Source of the DNA: Skermanella pratensis
Lineage (GTDB): Bacteria > Pseudomonadota > Alphaproteobacteria > Azospirillales > Azospirillaceae
Direction: 5' to 3'
DNA length: 64,000 nt
Assembly (NCBI RefSeq): GCF_008843145.1
Contig: NZ_CP030265.1
Coordinates: forward strand, 4,705,001 to 4,769,000
In this document: piece by piece, positions 18,248 through 28,802 of the stretch
Layout of the letters: each line of letters opens with the position of its first letter
Numbering within the stretch: the first letter of the stretch is position 1
The notes under the pieces: generated by a model
What the model saw: only the letters and a program-made list of their open reading frames with translations
The model's database searches: none
Told to the model about the DNA's origin: nothing
Program-made: the position numbers and the translations under genes

Positions 18248-18363
18248 CGGCCCGGCTGCCCTGGCGGATTGAACGTCACGATGAATTCGGCACCGCCGTT
18301 GATCGCCGTTTCCAGCACGATACCAGCCAGATAGTCCGGAAATCCATCCACGCCCGGCACCAT
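18247..18363 (-). pseudogene. fragment resembling a PIN-domain toxin
   Basis: On the minus strand from the ATG at 18361-18363 the frame reads MVPGVDGFPDYLAGIVLETA and then INGGAEFIVTFN. The end resembles the C-terminal GGAxxIVTFN segment of PIN-domain RNases of toxin-antitoxin systems. The frame then enters the REP-like repeat and loses similarity, and no antitoxin gene is present. It looks like a relic cut by the repeat or IS arrival. Short length makes this tentative. Confidence 0.4.
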
Positions 18364-18403
18364 GAGCCCGCGCCGGTCTTCCTGATCCCCTCCGCGGGAC
18401 CCC

Positions 18404-19063
18404 TCAGCGCGCCGGCGCCTGGTTCCGGACGGCACGGTCGAGGATCTCCCGGACGACGGCGTCCTCGCTGCGCTTGGTCGCCATGGCGGTGCCGCGGACG
18501 ATCGCGTCGGTCAGGTCCATGGCGCGGGTCAGGTCGACGCGCCACTCGCCGTTCTCGCGCACGAAATCGGCGGGCACCATGACGGGGCGCTGGTTGACCA
18601 CCAGGGTGCCGCTGGCGCGGTCGCCGCGCACAGACACCTTCTCCATTCCGGCCTGGGTGATGACGTTGGGTCCCAGCCAGTTCTTGCGCAGGCCGAACTC
18701 GACGATCTGGGCCGGGGTCATTCGCCTCAGCTCCGCCGGCTTCAGATAGTGCTGCAACCCCAGCGCGCCGAACTTCTCCGACGGGCCGAGGCCCGCAATC
18801 TCGCCGTCCAGCGCCGCCTTGCGGGTCCGCTCGACGCGGGCGAGGCTTTCGCGCGACAGCAGCTCCAGCACGCCGCCGCCGTCCTTCGCCAGCAGCGCCT
18901 GGCGGGCCGCGACGAAGGTCTCGCCGACCGCGGCGACGTCCTGGTGGGCCGGCGCCACCTGCGCTTGGGCCGGAGAGCCTTCCGGATATCCCGCGCTGAT
19001 GCCGGCACCGGCGAGGATCGCCACGCCCAGCAACGCGTTGCGCACCGCAGCCACAGTCTTCAT
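18404..19063 (-). CDS. secreted protein of unknown function
   Basis: A 219-residue protein with a Sec signal peptide (KTVAAVRNALLGVAILAGAG, likely cleavage after AQA near residue 33). The mature part is largely helical and charged (VGETFVAARQALLAKDGG, ELLSRESLARVERTRKAALD). It ends in a domain with VSVRGDRASGTLVVNQRP and GEWRVDLTRAMDLTD, similar in outline to small periplasmic domains with a beta sheet near the end. The frame is open far upstream, but the signal peptide fixes MKT at 19061-19063. It is divergent from the HAD gene. No family was recognised. Confidence 0.7.
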   Translation of the reverse strand: MKTVAAVRNALLGVAILAGAGISAGYPEGSPAQAQVAPAHQDVAAVGETFVAARQALLAKDGGGVLELLSRESLARVERTRKAALDGEIAGLGPSEKFGALGLQHYLKPAELRRMTPAQIVEFGLRKNWLGPNVITQAGMEKVSVRGDRASGTLVVNQRPVMVPADFVRENGEWRVDLTRAMDLTDAIVRGTAMATKRSEDAVVREILDRAVRNQAPAR

Positions 19064-19198
19064 TCCATCCGTATCCGTCAGAAAGAGGGATTCAACCCTC
19101 GGAGCGTCCATCACATAATGCGCGATTGCGGCGGCGCAAAGGCGTCTCCTGCGGTGCGGCCACTTGCCGTACCGCCTATGCCGGCCCATTGTCACGCC

Positions 19199-19918
19199 AT
19201 GACCGCGACCGACACTCGCTCCCCCACGCCGCTTTCCGGCATCGACGTCTGGATCTTCGATCTGGACAACACGCTCTACCCGGCCTCCAGCAACCTGTTC
19301 GCCCAGATCGACCAGCGCATGACCGAGTTCATCGGCGAGCGCTTCGACCTGCCGTGGGACGAGGCGCGCCGCCGCCAGAAGCAGTTCTTCCGCGACTACG
19401 GCACGACCCTGCGCGGCCTGATGACGGAACACGACGTCGATCCGATCGAGTTCATGGACTATGTCCACGACATCGACGTGACGCCCGTGACGCCGAGCCC
19501 CGAGCTGGACCGGGCGCTGGAACGGCTGCCCGGCCGCAAGATCGTCTACACCAACGGGTCCTGCCGCCACGCCGACAACGTGCTGGCCCGGCTGGGCATC
19601 GCGCGGCATTTCGACGTGATCTACGACATCGTCGCGGCCGGCTACGTGCCGAAGCCCGACCCCCGCCCCTATGGCGAACTGATCGAGCTGCACGGCATCG
19701 AGCCCCGGCGCGCCTGCATGGTCGAGGATATCGCGCGCAACCTGGTCCCCGCCGCCGCACTCGGCATGACCACGGTCTGGGTGCGGACGGAAGCCGACTT
19801 CGCCCGCCCCGACCGCGGCGGCGTCGGGCATGGCTACCACATCCATCATGCGGTGGACGACCTGATCGAATGGCTGGTCGGTCTGACGCGGCCGGACGGG
19901 ATTGCGGTCCGCAGTTGA
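19199..19918 (+). CDS. HAD-family pyrimidine 5'-nucleotidase
   Basis: Cytosolic phosphatase of 239 residues in the SDT1/Phm8-like pyrimidine 5'-nucleotidase group of HAD hydrolases. The nucleophile motif is WIFDLDNTLYPAS (about residue 18), motif II IVYTNGS, and motif III/IV around AGYVPKPDP and CMVEDIARNLVPAAALGM. An alternative in-frame ATG lies 21 bp upstream at 19178. The gene precedes dapD by about 60 bp. The real substrate cannot be fixed from sequence. Confidence 0.88.
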   Translation: MTATDTRSPTPLSGIDVWIFDLDNTLYPASSNLFAQIDQRMTEFIGERFDLPWDEARRRQKQFFRDYGTTLRGLMTEHDVDPIEFMDYVHDIDVTPVTPSPELDRALERLPGRKIVYTNGSCRHADNVLARLGIARHFDVIYDIVAAGYVPKPDPRPYGELIELHGIEPRRACMVEDIARNLVPAAALGMTTVWVRTEADFARPDRGGVGHGYHIHHAVDDLIEWLVGLTRPDGIAVRS

Positions 19919-19981
19919 CAGCGGCTTTGCCGGTGAACCATGTTCCGGTTTCCCTGATATAGAGCCGGATCGAACCCTGCC

Positions 19982-20851
19982 ATGACCTCCGCCGACACGA
20001 CCGACCTGCAGGCCGCCATCGAGGCAGCCTGGGAAAACCGCGACCAGCTGAACACCGGCACCAAGGGCGCCGTCCGCGATGCGGTCGACGCAGCCCTGTC
20101 GGGTCTGGACGAGGGTCGCTTCCGGGTCGCGGAACGTTCGGGCGGCGAGGACTGGCAGGTCAACCAGTGGCTCAAGAAGGCGGTACTGCTGTCGTTCCGC
20201 CTCAACGACATGGTGCCGATCCCCGGCGGGCCGGAAGACCCGGAGCTGGGCGCGTCGTCCTGGTTCGACAAGGTGCCGTCCAAGTTCGCGGGCTGGGACG
20301 ACCGGCGGTTCCGCGCCGCCGGCTTCCGCGCGGTGCCCAACTGCGTGGTGAGGCGGTCCGCCTATATCGCGCCGGGCGTCGTGCTGATGCCGAGCTTCGT
20401 CAATATCGGCGCCTATGTGGACAGCGGCACCATGGTGGACACCTGGGCGACCATCGGTTCCTGCGCCCAGATCGGCAAGAACTGCCACATCTCGGGCGGT
20501 GCGGGCATCGGCGGCGTCCTGGAGCCCCTGCAGGCCGATCCGGTGATCATCGAGGACAACTGCTTCATCGGCGCCCGCGCCGAAGTCGCGGAGGGCGTGC
20601 GGGTCGGGACCGGCTCGGTGCTGTCGATGGGCGTCTATCTCGGCGCCTCGACCCGGATCGTCAACCGCGAGACCGGCGAGATCCTGTACGGCCGCGTGCC
20701 GCCCTATTCGGTCGTGGTTTCCGGCACCATGCCGGGCAAGCCCCTGCCCGACGGCAGCCCCGGCCCGGGCCTCTACTGCGCCGTCATCGTGAAGCAGGTG
20801 GACGAGCGCACCCGCTCCAAGACCTCGATCAACGAACTGCTGCGCGCCTGA
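19982..20851 (+). CDS. dapD: 2,3,4,5-tetrahydropyridine-2,6-dicarboxylate N-succinyltransferase
   Basis: Lysine/diaminopimelate enzyme that succinylates tetrahydrodipicolinate. At 289 residues it has the helical N-terminal domain, the [12 protein letters not shown] segment, and left-handed beta-helix hexapeptide repeats ([50 protein letters not shown]). The stop shares one base with the dapE start (TGATG), so the two are translationally coupled. Confidence 0.96.
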   Translation: MTSADTTDLQAAIEAAWENRDQLNTGTKGAVRDAVDAALSGLDEGRFRVAERSGGEDWQVNQWLKKAVLLSFRLNDMVPIPGGPEDPELGASSWFDKVPSKFAGWDDRRFRAAGFRAVPNCVVRRSAYIAPGVVLMPSFVNIGAYVDSGTMVDTWATIGSCAQIGKNCHISGGAGIGGVLEPLQADPVIIEDNCFIGARAEVAEGVRVGTGSVLSMGVYLGASTRIVNRETGEILYGRVPPYSVVVSGTMPGKPLPDGSPGPGLYCAVIVKQVDERTRSKTSINELLRA

Positions 20852-22059
20852 TGACCGACGCTCCGGCAGCCTTGGACCAAGCAGCCTTGGACCCGGTGGC
20901 ACTGACCCGGGCGCTGGTGCGCTGCCGCAGCGTCACGCCGGCCGACGCCGGCGCGCTCGACGTCCTTCAGGGCGTGCTGGAGCCGCTGGGTTTCGTCTGC
21001 CACCGGCTTCGCTTCGAGGAGGAGGGGACGGCCCCGGTCGAAAACCTGTACGCCCGCCTCGGCACCAAGGGTCCCAATCTCTGCTTCGCGGGCCACACCG
21101 ACGTGGTGCCGCCGGGCGACCCCGCGGCCTGGGCCGTCGACCCGTTCGCCGGCGAGATAGTCGACGGCAAGCTCTACGGCCGGGGCGCTTCCGACATGAA
21201 GGCCGCCGTCGCCGCCTTCACGGCGGCGGTCGCCCGCCGGCTGGGCAGCGCGGGAACGCCACCCGGCTCGATCAGCCTGCTGATCACCGGCGACGAGGAA
21301 GGCCCCGCCGTCAACGGCACCCGCAAGGTGCTGGACTGGCTGGCGGACCGGGGCGAGGTGCTGGACGCCTGCATCGTCGGCGAACCGACCAACCCCAACT
21401 ATCTGGGCGAGATGATCAAGGTCGGCCGGCGCGGCAGCATCACGGGCTATCTGACCGTCCACGGCACCCAGGGCCACGTGGCCTATCCCCATCTGGCCGA
21501 CAATCCCCTGCCCCGGCTGGTGCGGATGCTGGCGGCCCTGACGGCGGAACCGCTGGACCGGGGCAACGCCCATTTCCAGCCCTCCACACTGGCGATCACC
21601 ACGATCGACGTGGGCAATCCGGCGGACAACGTGATCCCGGCCAAGGGATCGGCCAGCTTCAACATCCGGTTCAACGACGAGCACACGTCGGATGGGCTGA
21701 AGGACTGGATCAGGCGAACCTGCGACGCCGTCGGGGGCCGCTACGACCTGGACTTCCGGGTCAGCGGCGAGAGCTTCCTGACGCCGCCCGGCCGCCTGAG
21801 CGATCTGGTCGCCGACGCGGTCGAGCGGGTGACCGGACACCGGCCGGAGTTGAGCACCACCGGCGGCACGTCCGACGCCCGTTTCATCAAGTCGCACTGC
21901 CCGGTGGTCGAGTTCGGCATCGTCGGGCAGACCATGCACAAGGTGGACGAGCATGTCGCCGTGGCCGACGTGGAACGGTTGACCTGCATCTACGGGGCCG
22001 TCATCGACGGGTTCTTCGCTCCCGCCACTTCCCCATCCACGGGAGGCGACGCGGCATGA
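20851..22059 (+). CDS. dapE: succinyl-diaminopimelate desuccinylase
   Basis: M20-family zinc peptidase of 402 residues acting two steps after DapD. Metal ligands sit in [26 protein letters not shown] and [12 protein letters not shown]; the dimer-domain [16 protein letters not shown] and the late [11 protein letters not shown] motif are present. It begins on the last base of dapD. The N-terminal 15 residues are an Ala/Leu/Asp-rich extension, and a start a few codons later is possible. The four-base overlap with the next gene suggests a three-gene transcript. Confidence 0.96.
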   Translation: MTDAPAALDQAALDPVALTRALVRCRSVTPADAGALDVLQGVLEPLGFVCHRLRFEEEGTAPVENLYARLGTKGPNLCFAGHTDVVPPGDPAAWAVDPFAGEIVDGKLYGRGASDMKAAVAAFTAAVARRLGSAGTPPGSISLLITGDEEGPAVNGTRKVLDWLADRGEVLDACIVGEPTNPNYLGEMIKVGRRGSITGYLTVHGTQGHVAYPHLADNPLPRLVRMLAALTAEPLDRGNAHFQPSTLAITTIDVGNPADNVIPAKGSASFNIRFNDEHTSDGLKDWIRRTCDAVGGRYDLDFRVSGESFLTPPGRLSDLVADAVERVTGHRPELSTTGGTSDARFIKSHCPVVEFGIVGQTMHKVDEHVAVADVERLTCIYGAVIDGFFAPATSPSTGGDAA

Positions 22060-22628
22060 CGCTGACGGCACGGGAAGCGGTCTATTCGATCTTCGGGGCC
22101 TACCGTCTGGCCATGCTCGACAAGACCGGGCTCAGCTATTTCGACCGCACGCCGGAAGGCGCCCTGCGGTCCTTCTACGCCGCCCTGATCGTCCTGCCGG
22201 CTTATGCCCTGCTGGTGGTGCTCCGCCTTTGGGACGTGCTGCCCCAGGTATCTGCCCTGCGGTTCATCACGGTGGAGGGCTTGGCCTATGTCATAAGCTG
22301 GAGCGCCTTCCCGCTCGCCATGTTCCACATCAGCGGGTTGCTCGACCGTTCCAGCCGGTACTTCGATTTCCTGAGCGCCTACAACTGGTCGTCGGTGATC
22401 CAGATGGGCGTCTACCTGCCGGTCGTCGCCGTCGCGGATTCCGGGCTGGTGCCCGAAAGCCTGGGCGAGGGAATGGTGCTGATCGTGACGCTGCTGGTGC
22501 TGATCTACCAGTGGTTCATCGCCCGAACGACGCTCGACGTCAGCGGCGGCGCCGCGGCCGGCGTGGTCCTGCTCGACATGATCCTGGCCGTCTTCATCAC
22601 GGGCACCGCAGACGGCATGCTGGGCTGA
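22056..22628 (+). CDS. multi-pass membrane protein, unknown function
   Basis: A 190-residue protein with about five predicted transmembrane helices ([81 protein letters not shown]). It overlaps the dapE stop in ATGA, so it is translated from the dap transcript. The hydrophobic layout recalls Yip1-type membrane proteins, but no motif proves it. No link to lysine synthesis is evident. Confidence 0.75.
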   Translation: MTLTAREAVYSIFGAYRLAMLDKTGLSYFDRTPEGALRSFYAALIVLPAYALLVVLRLWDVLPQVSALRFITVEGLAYVISWSAFPLAMFHISGLLDRSSRYFDFLSAYNWSSVIQMGVYLPVVAVADSGLVPESLGEGMVLIVTLLVLIYQWFIARTTLDVSGGAAAGVVLLDMILAVFITGTADGMLG

Positions 22629-22891
22629 GCCCCTTCGTGCCGTCCTGCCGGGATCCTTCCCCGGTCTTGCGGATTAAAACAATTCGATCGGAAAACCGAC
22701 CCGATTTCCGCGTTATGGTGGCCCGGAACCCCGCGCGGTCGCGCCCGTGCCCAGCTTAGGCGCATCGGCTGACTTAACCGGGGCTCCAAACCGCTATAGC
22801 CTGACAAACAGCCGGCGAACGAAGGTCTGCCCCGTTCCGAAGACATCGGGAGGATCAGATACGAACCGATCGGCGCAAGAATGGGATCGCG

Positions 22892-23560
22892 ATGATCAAA
22901 CTCCTGCATATCGACTCCAGCGATTCCTACCGGCCGCTGCTGGCCACCATCGCCCCGGCCGGCGCCTTCGCGGTCACGGCGTCCTATGCCGGCGTCGCGG
23001 AAGCCATCGATGACGAACGGGGACTCGCCGGCTGCGACATGATCATCCTGAGCGGCGCCGCCGCGGATCAGGCGGGAGCCGGCGTCACGGCGCTCAAGGC
23101 CGCGGCACCGACCAAGCCGATCGTCGTCCTGGCCGAGCGCCTCTCCCTGGACGGCCTGGGCGCGAGCTTCGAGGCCGGGGCGATGGGCTATCTGGTCAAG
23201 GCGATCTCGCACGACGCGCTGTTCGAGTCCCTGATGCTGGTAATCCTGGGCGAGAAGGTCTTCCCCGCCCAGCTCGCCGATCTCCTGATCGAGAAGACGC
23301 CGCACGACCTCGACCCCGGGTTGGCCAAGCGGCGCCGCGCCCTGACCGCGAAAGAGTTCGAGGTCATGCAGTATGTCAAGCTGGGCTACAGCAACAAGCA
23401 GATCGCGCGGACGCTTGGAATTGCGGACATAACGGTCCGTCTCCACATCAACAATGCGTTCCGTAAGATGAACGTGAGGAACCGTATCCAGGGCGCGCTC
23501 TGGATGATCGAGCACGAGGCGGAACTGAGCAGCCGGAAGACGATGCCGAAGGCGGGATAG
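22892..23560 (+). CDS. LuxR-family regulator with degenerate receiver domain
   Basis: A 222-residue DNA-binding regulator with an N-terminal receiver-like domain (1-125) and a C-terminal LuxR/GerE helix-turn-helix (about 155-210: LTAKEFEVMQYVKLGYSNKQ, then ITVRLHINNAFRKM). In the receiver, the usual phospho-acceptor Asp is Ser54 (GCDMIILS), and the acidic pair at the N-terminus is reduced to one Asp (LHIDSS), although the later lysine (GYLVKAI) remains. Phosphorylation-independent action is therefore likely. It is followed 42 bp later by a hybrid kinase gene and stands just upstream of prsK-prsR-prsT. Confidence 0.88.
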   Translation: MIKLLHIDSSDSYRPLLATIAPAGAFAVTASYAGVAEAIDDERGLAGCDMIILSGAAADQAGAGVTALKAAAPTKPIVVLAERLSLDGLGASFEAGAMGYLVKAISHDALFESLMLVILGEKVFPAQLADLLIEKTPHDLDPGLAKRRRALTAKEFEVMQYVKLGYSNKQIARTLGIADITVRLHINNAFRKMNVRNRIQGALWMIEHEAELSSRKTMPKAG

Positions 23561-23602
23561 GGCCGAACGGACAAGCACCGGACAGGATAGTGGTTGGATG
23601 CC

Positions 23603-25138
23603 ATGAACGTTGACAAGCCGGACCTGCCCAACGACGCCGCGGCCTGGAAGCTGTCGACGCATCTCTGGATCGCCCGTCCGGACGGCAGCCTGGATTATGT
23701 CAACGCCAGTTGGCGCCGTTTCGCCGGCCGCTCCTTATCGGACATGCTGGGGGACGGCTGGCGGAAGCTCGTCCATCCGGACGACCTGCCTGGTTTCCTG
23801 GCGGAGTGGCACGAGTCCTGCCGGTCCGGCACGCCGCTGGCGGCCGAAGTCCGGCTGCTGGCGGCCGACGGCTCGGCTCATGCCTTCGTCGTGCAGGCCC
23901 AGCCGCTGACCGGCGAGGACGGCGCGATCATCGACTGGCATGGCCTCAACACCGTCGTGCCCGCGGATTCCCGGCCCCTGCCCCGCGCCCACGAGAAACC
24001 GTCGGAGGTCATGGCGCGCGTGCGCAGCCGCATGGTCGCTTCGGCCAACCACGACCTGCGGCAACCGCTGAGCGCCCTGTCGTTCCTGTCGAATTCCCTC
24101 GCCAAACGCCTGGACGACCCGATGTCCCAGGATCTGCTGGCGGCCATGGGCCGTGCGATCCAGTCCATGCGGACCGTGGTCGACGGCCAGCTCTATTTCG
24201 ACCAAGTGGATTCCGGGCAGGTCCAGCTCAACCTCACCGACCATCCCGTCAACGCCTCGCTGGTGGCGTTGGCCAGCGAATTCAGCCCGATTGCGGAGCG
24301 CAAGGGCCTGGGTTTCGCGCTGCACCCCAGTTCCGCCATCGTCCGGACCGATCCGGCGCTGCTCGACACCATGCTGAAGAACCTGGTCTGCAACGCGCTC
24401 CGCTACACGGCCGAGGGCCGCGTCGCCATCGGATGCCGCCGCCGGGGCGACCGGCTTCGGATCCAGGTGCTGGACACCGGCCGAGGCATCGCCGCGGAGG
24501 AGCTGGGGCTGATCTGGCAGGACTTCTTCCGCAGTTCGCAGAGTGTCCGCGAGTATCCCGGAGGCTTCGGGCTCGGCCTGTCGGTGGTGAAGCGGCTGGC
24601 GGAGCGGCTGGGACATGGGGTGGAGGTTACGACCAGACCCCACCAGGGCTCCTGCTTCACCATCACTCTGCCGCTGAGCAATCGCAGGGCTTCGCCGGTC
24701 CCGGACGGCGGTACGGCAGCGACACCGCCGCTCGACGGCCTGCGCTTGCTGGTCCTGGCCGGGGAAGCGGCCGCCGCCAGCGCGATCCGGCTGCTCGTGG
24801 AGGAGTGGGGCGGGACGGTCCGGACAGCGCGCACGGCGCCGGAGGCGGAAGAGCTCCTGGCCGATGGGTCTTTCCCCCCCGACGCGATCATCGTCGACTT
24901 CCGGCTGGGCGGCGAGCGGCCGGGCGAAAGGGCCAGCGGCATCTTCACCATGCACAAGCTGGTCGGCGTCCGGGACCATCCGCTGAAGGCGCCCCTGCGC
25001 GGCTTCATCCTGTCGGAAGAGGACGGCGCCGTGCGCCAGCGCGAGATAGAGCTGGCCGGCTACGCCATGATCGTCAAGCCGGTCGATCCGGAAGCCCTGT
25101 TCCGAGCGCTTTCCCCGATCCCCCGCCAGCGGCTCTGA
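23603..25138 (+). CDS. PAS-domain hybrid sensor histidine kinase with C-terminal receiver
   Basis: Cytosolic sensor of 511 residues with no membrane helix. A PAS domain (about 15-130, LDYVNASWRRFAGRS) is followed by a histidine kinase core with ASANHDLRQPLSALSF (His near residue 150), N-box KNLVCNALRYTAEG, LDTGRGIAAEE and GGFGLGLSVVKRLAERLG. A C-terminal receiver (about 375-505) has the acceptor in AIIVDFRLGGERPG and the lysine in MIVKPVDP. The start used is ATG 23603; a TTG nine bases upstream is also in frame. It forms a likely two-gene unit with the LuxR-type regulator, though that regulator cannot accept phosphate normally. Confidence 0.88.
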   Translation: MNVDKPDLPNDAAAWKLSTHLWIARPDGSLDYVNASWRRFAGRSLSDMLGDGWRKLVHPDDLPGFLAEWHESCRSGTPLAAEVRLLAADGSAHAFVVQAQPLTGEDGAIIDWHGLNTVVPADSRPLPRAHEKPSEVMARVRSRMVASANHDLRQPLSALSFLSNSLAKRLDDPMSQDLLAAMGRAIQSMRTVVDGQLYFDQVDSGQVQLNLTDHPVNASLVALASEFSPIAERKGLGFALHPSSAIVRTDPALLDTMLKNLVCNALRYTAEGRVAIGCRRRGDRLRIQVLDTGRGIAAEELGLIWQDFFRSSQSVREYPGGFGLGLSVVKRLAERLGHGVEVTTRPHQGSCFTITLPLSNRRASPVPDGGTAATPPLDGLRLLVLAGEAAAASAIRLLVEEWGGTVRTARTAPEAEELLADGSFPPDAIIVDFRLGGERPGERASGIFTMHKLVGVRDHPLKAPLRGFILSEEDGAVRQREIELAGYAMIVKPVDPEALFRALSPIPRQRL

Positions 25139-25321
25139 CCGTTTGGAACCGTAAAGAAACCCGACGATCCCGCCGTCAAGACCCTGACCGGAAACGCGCA
25201 ATTCCGGATCGTCCGATCCGGGAGGGCGTCAAAGGGACTGACACATTGGGGTTAACCGATTGGCCCCGCAGACGCGGGCCGTCCCCGGCGCTACTGTCCC
25301 CACGCAAAATGCGGACAGGGA

Positions 25322-27411
25322 ATGCAGCTTGACCAGACGATGATCGGTGCGGCGACACATGGGGTCGCGGCGCTCACATATCTGATCCTGACGGCTCTGC
25401 TGGCCGGGACCTGGCGGCGGAACCGCCGAGGCGGAGCCCATGGCGTGGCGCTGATCGCCGCCGCCCTGCTGACCGCGGCATGGGCCGGGGCGGAGGCCTT
25501 CGCCCGGATCGTCGCACCCTTGCCGCCCGCCGTCCCGGAAGCGCTGCTGGTGCTCCGCTCGGCCGGCTGGCTGCTGTTCCTGCTGGTGGTGCTGCGCGAG
25601 GTGACCCACGGCCCCGCCGCCGGGTTCTGGCGCAACCCCCTGGCCGCCATAGCCGGCGCGGTGACGGCGGTGGCCCTGGCCGACGCGGCGGTTCCGCTGC
25701 CGGTCAACCGGTTCGCCGATATCTCGCTGGTGGCCGGGCTGGCGCTGGCGGTGCTCGGGTTGCTGCTGGTGGAGAACCTGTTCCTGTTCACCCGCGACAG
25801 CGCCCGCTGGACCTTCAAGCATCTGCTGATCGGGCTGGGAGGGCTGTTCGCCTTCGACCTGTTCCTGCACAGCGGGGCGCTGCTGCTGGGCCGGACCGAT
25901 CCCCTGGCGCTGGCCGCCCGGCCGTTGGTCCAGGTGCTGGCGGTGCCGTTCCTGCTGGTGTCGGCGGCGCGCATCCGGACCCTGTCGTTCGACGTCACGA
26001 TCTCGCGCGAGACGGTGCTGCACACGACGGCGCTGGTCGGCAGCGGCGTCTATCTGCTGGGCGTCGCCGCGATCGGCTACCTGCTGCGCGAGACCAGCAT
26101 GACACTGGGACCGCTGGTCCAGATGCTGTTCTTCATGGGCGCGGTCATGGTCCTGGCGGTTCTGCTGCTGTCCGGCGAGCTGCGCGCCCGCGCCCGCATG
26201 GCGATCGCCCGCAACTTCTTCACCTTCACGTATGATTACCGGCGGGAATGGCTGCGCTTCATCCGCACCCTGTCGGACAGCGCGTCCAAGACCGGCCTGC
26301 ACGAGCGCGCGGTCCGCGCCATGGCCGATGTGTTCGAATGCAGCAGCGGCGCCCTGTTCCTGCGCGGGCGCGGCGACATCTACGCCATGGCCGCGCGATA
26401 CAACTGGTCGGGCGGCGCCGGCATGCTGGCCTTGCCCAACGCGCTGGCCGAGCGGCTGGGCGAGCGGCGCGTCGTGCTCAACCTGCGCGACGGGCTGGAT
26501 CTCTCCGGCGATCCCGCCGAGCAGGCGGTGCTGGGCTGGCTGCGCCGGCTGAACGCGCCCTGGCTGCTGGTGCCCCTGCGGCTGCGCGACGAGATCGTCG
26601 GCGCCATCGTGCTGAGCGAGCCGCGCGCGCCGCGCGACCTGACCTGGGAGGACGAGGACCTGCTGGAGATCCTGGGCGTCCAGGTCGGCAGCTATATCGC
26701 CGAGGAGCAGGCGAGCCGCGCCTTGTTCGAGGCCCAGCGGTTCGAGCGGCTGGGCCAGTCCTTCAGCTTCGTGGCCCACGACCTCAAGAACATGGTCAGC
26801 CAGCTCTCCCTGATTCTCCAGCACGCCGGGAAGCACGGCGACAAGCCGGAGTTCCAGCGCGACACGCTGGAGACGATCGGCGATTCGGTCGAGCGGATGC
26901 GGGCGCTTCTGGGCCGGCTGCGCGAGCGCGCAGAGACCGGTCCCGAACCCGTCGCCGGGGCGGCGGACCTGCGCGCCATGCTGCTCGACGTGGTAGAGCC
27001 CCGGCGCCACGCGCTCCCCGGCTTGGCGTTCGGCCGGCTGGACGAAGGCGTCGCGATCGCGGTCGACCGGCTGGGCTTCACCGCCGCGATCGAGAACCTC
27101 GTGCAGAACGCGATCGACGCCACGCGCGGCCGGATCCGCGTCTCCGGCTTCGCCGAGGGCGGCCATGCCGTCGTCGAGGTCTGGGACGACGGGCCGGGCA
27201 TGACCGACGCCTTCATCCGCGACCACCTGTTCAGGCCCTTCGCCTCGACCAAGAGCACCGGCTACGGCATCGGCATGTACCAGACCCGCGACCTGATCGA
27301 GCGCTGGGGCGGCCACCTGGAAATCGAGAGCGAGGTCGGCGCCGGCACCACGGCACGGGTGCTGATGCCGCTCGCCGTTACGGATTCGCAAATGGAACGG
27401 CAGGCTATACC

Positions 27412-27415
<4 letters not shown>
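25322..27415 (+). CDS. prsK: XrtA/PEP-CTERM system histidine kinase PrsK
   Basis: Membrane sensor kinase of 697 residues matching the PrsK architecture. About eight to nine transmembrane helices fill residues 5-290, then a GAF-like domain (about 310-460), a phosphotransfer helix [17 protein letters not shown] (His near 488), N-box [13 protein letters not shown] and ATPase boxes [11 protein letters not shown] and [20 protein letters not shown]. The signal is unknown. The stop overlaps the prsR start in ATGA. In XrtA-containing bacteria PrsK/PrsR is thought to control genes for exopolysaccharide and PEP-CTERM proteins. Confidence 0.92.
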
Positions 27416-28773
<1,358 letters not shown>

Positions 28774-28802
28774 CGACGGCGCGCCCTGAGGAGGGATCTT
28801 CC

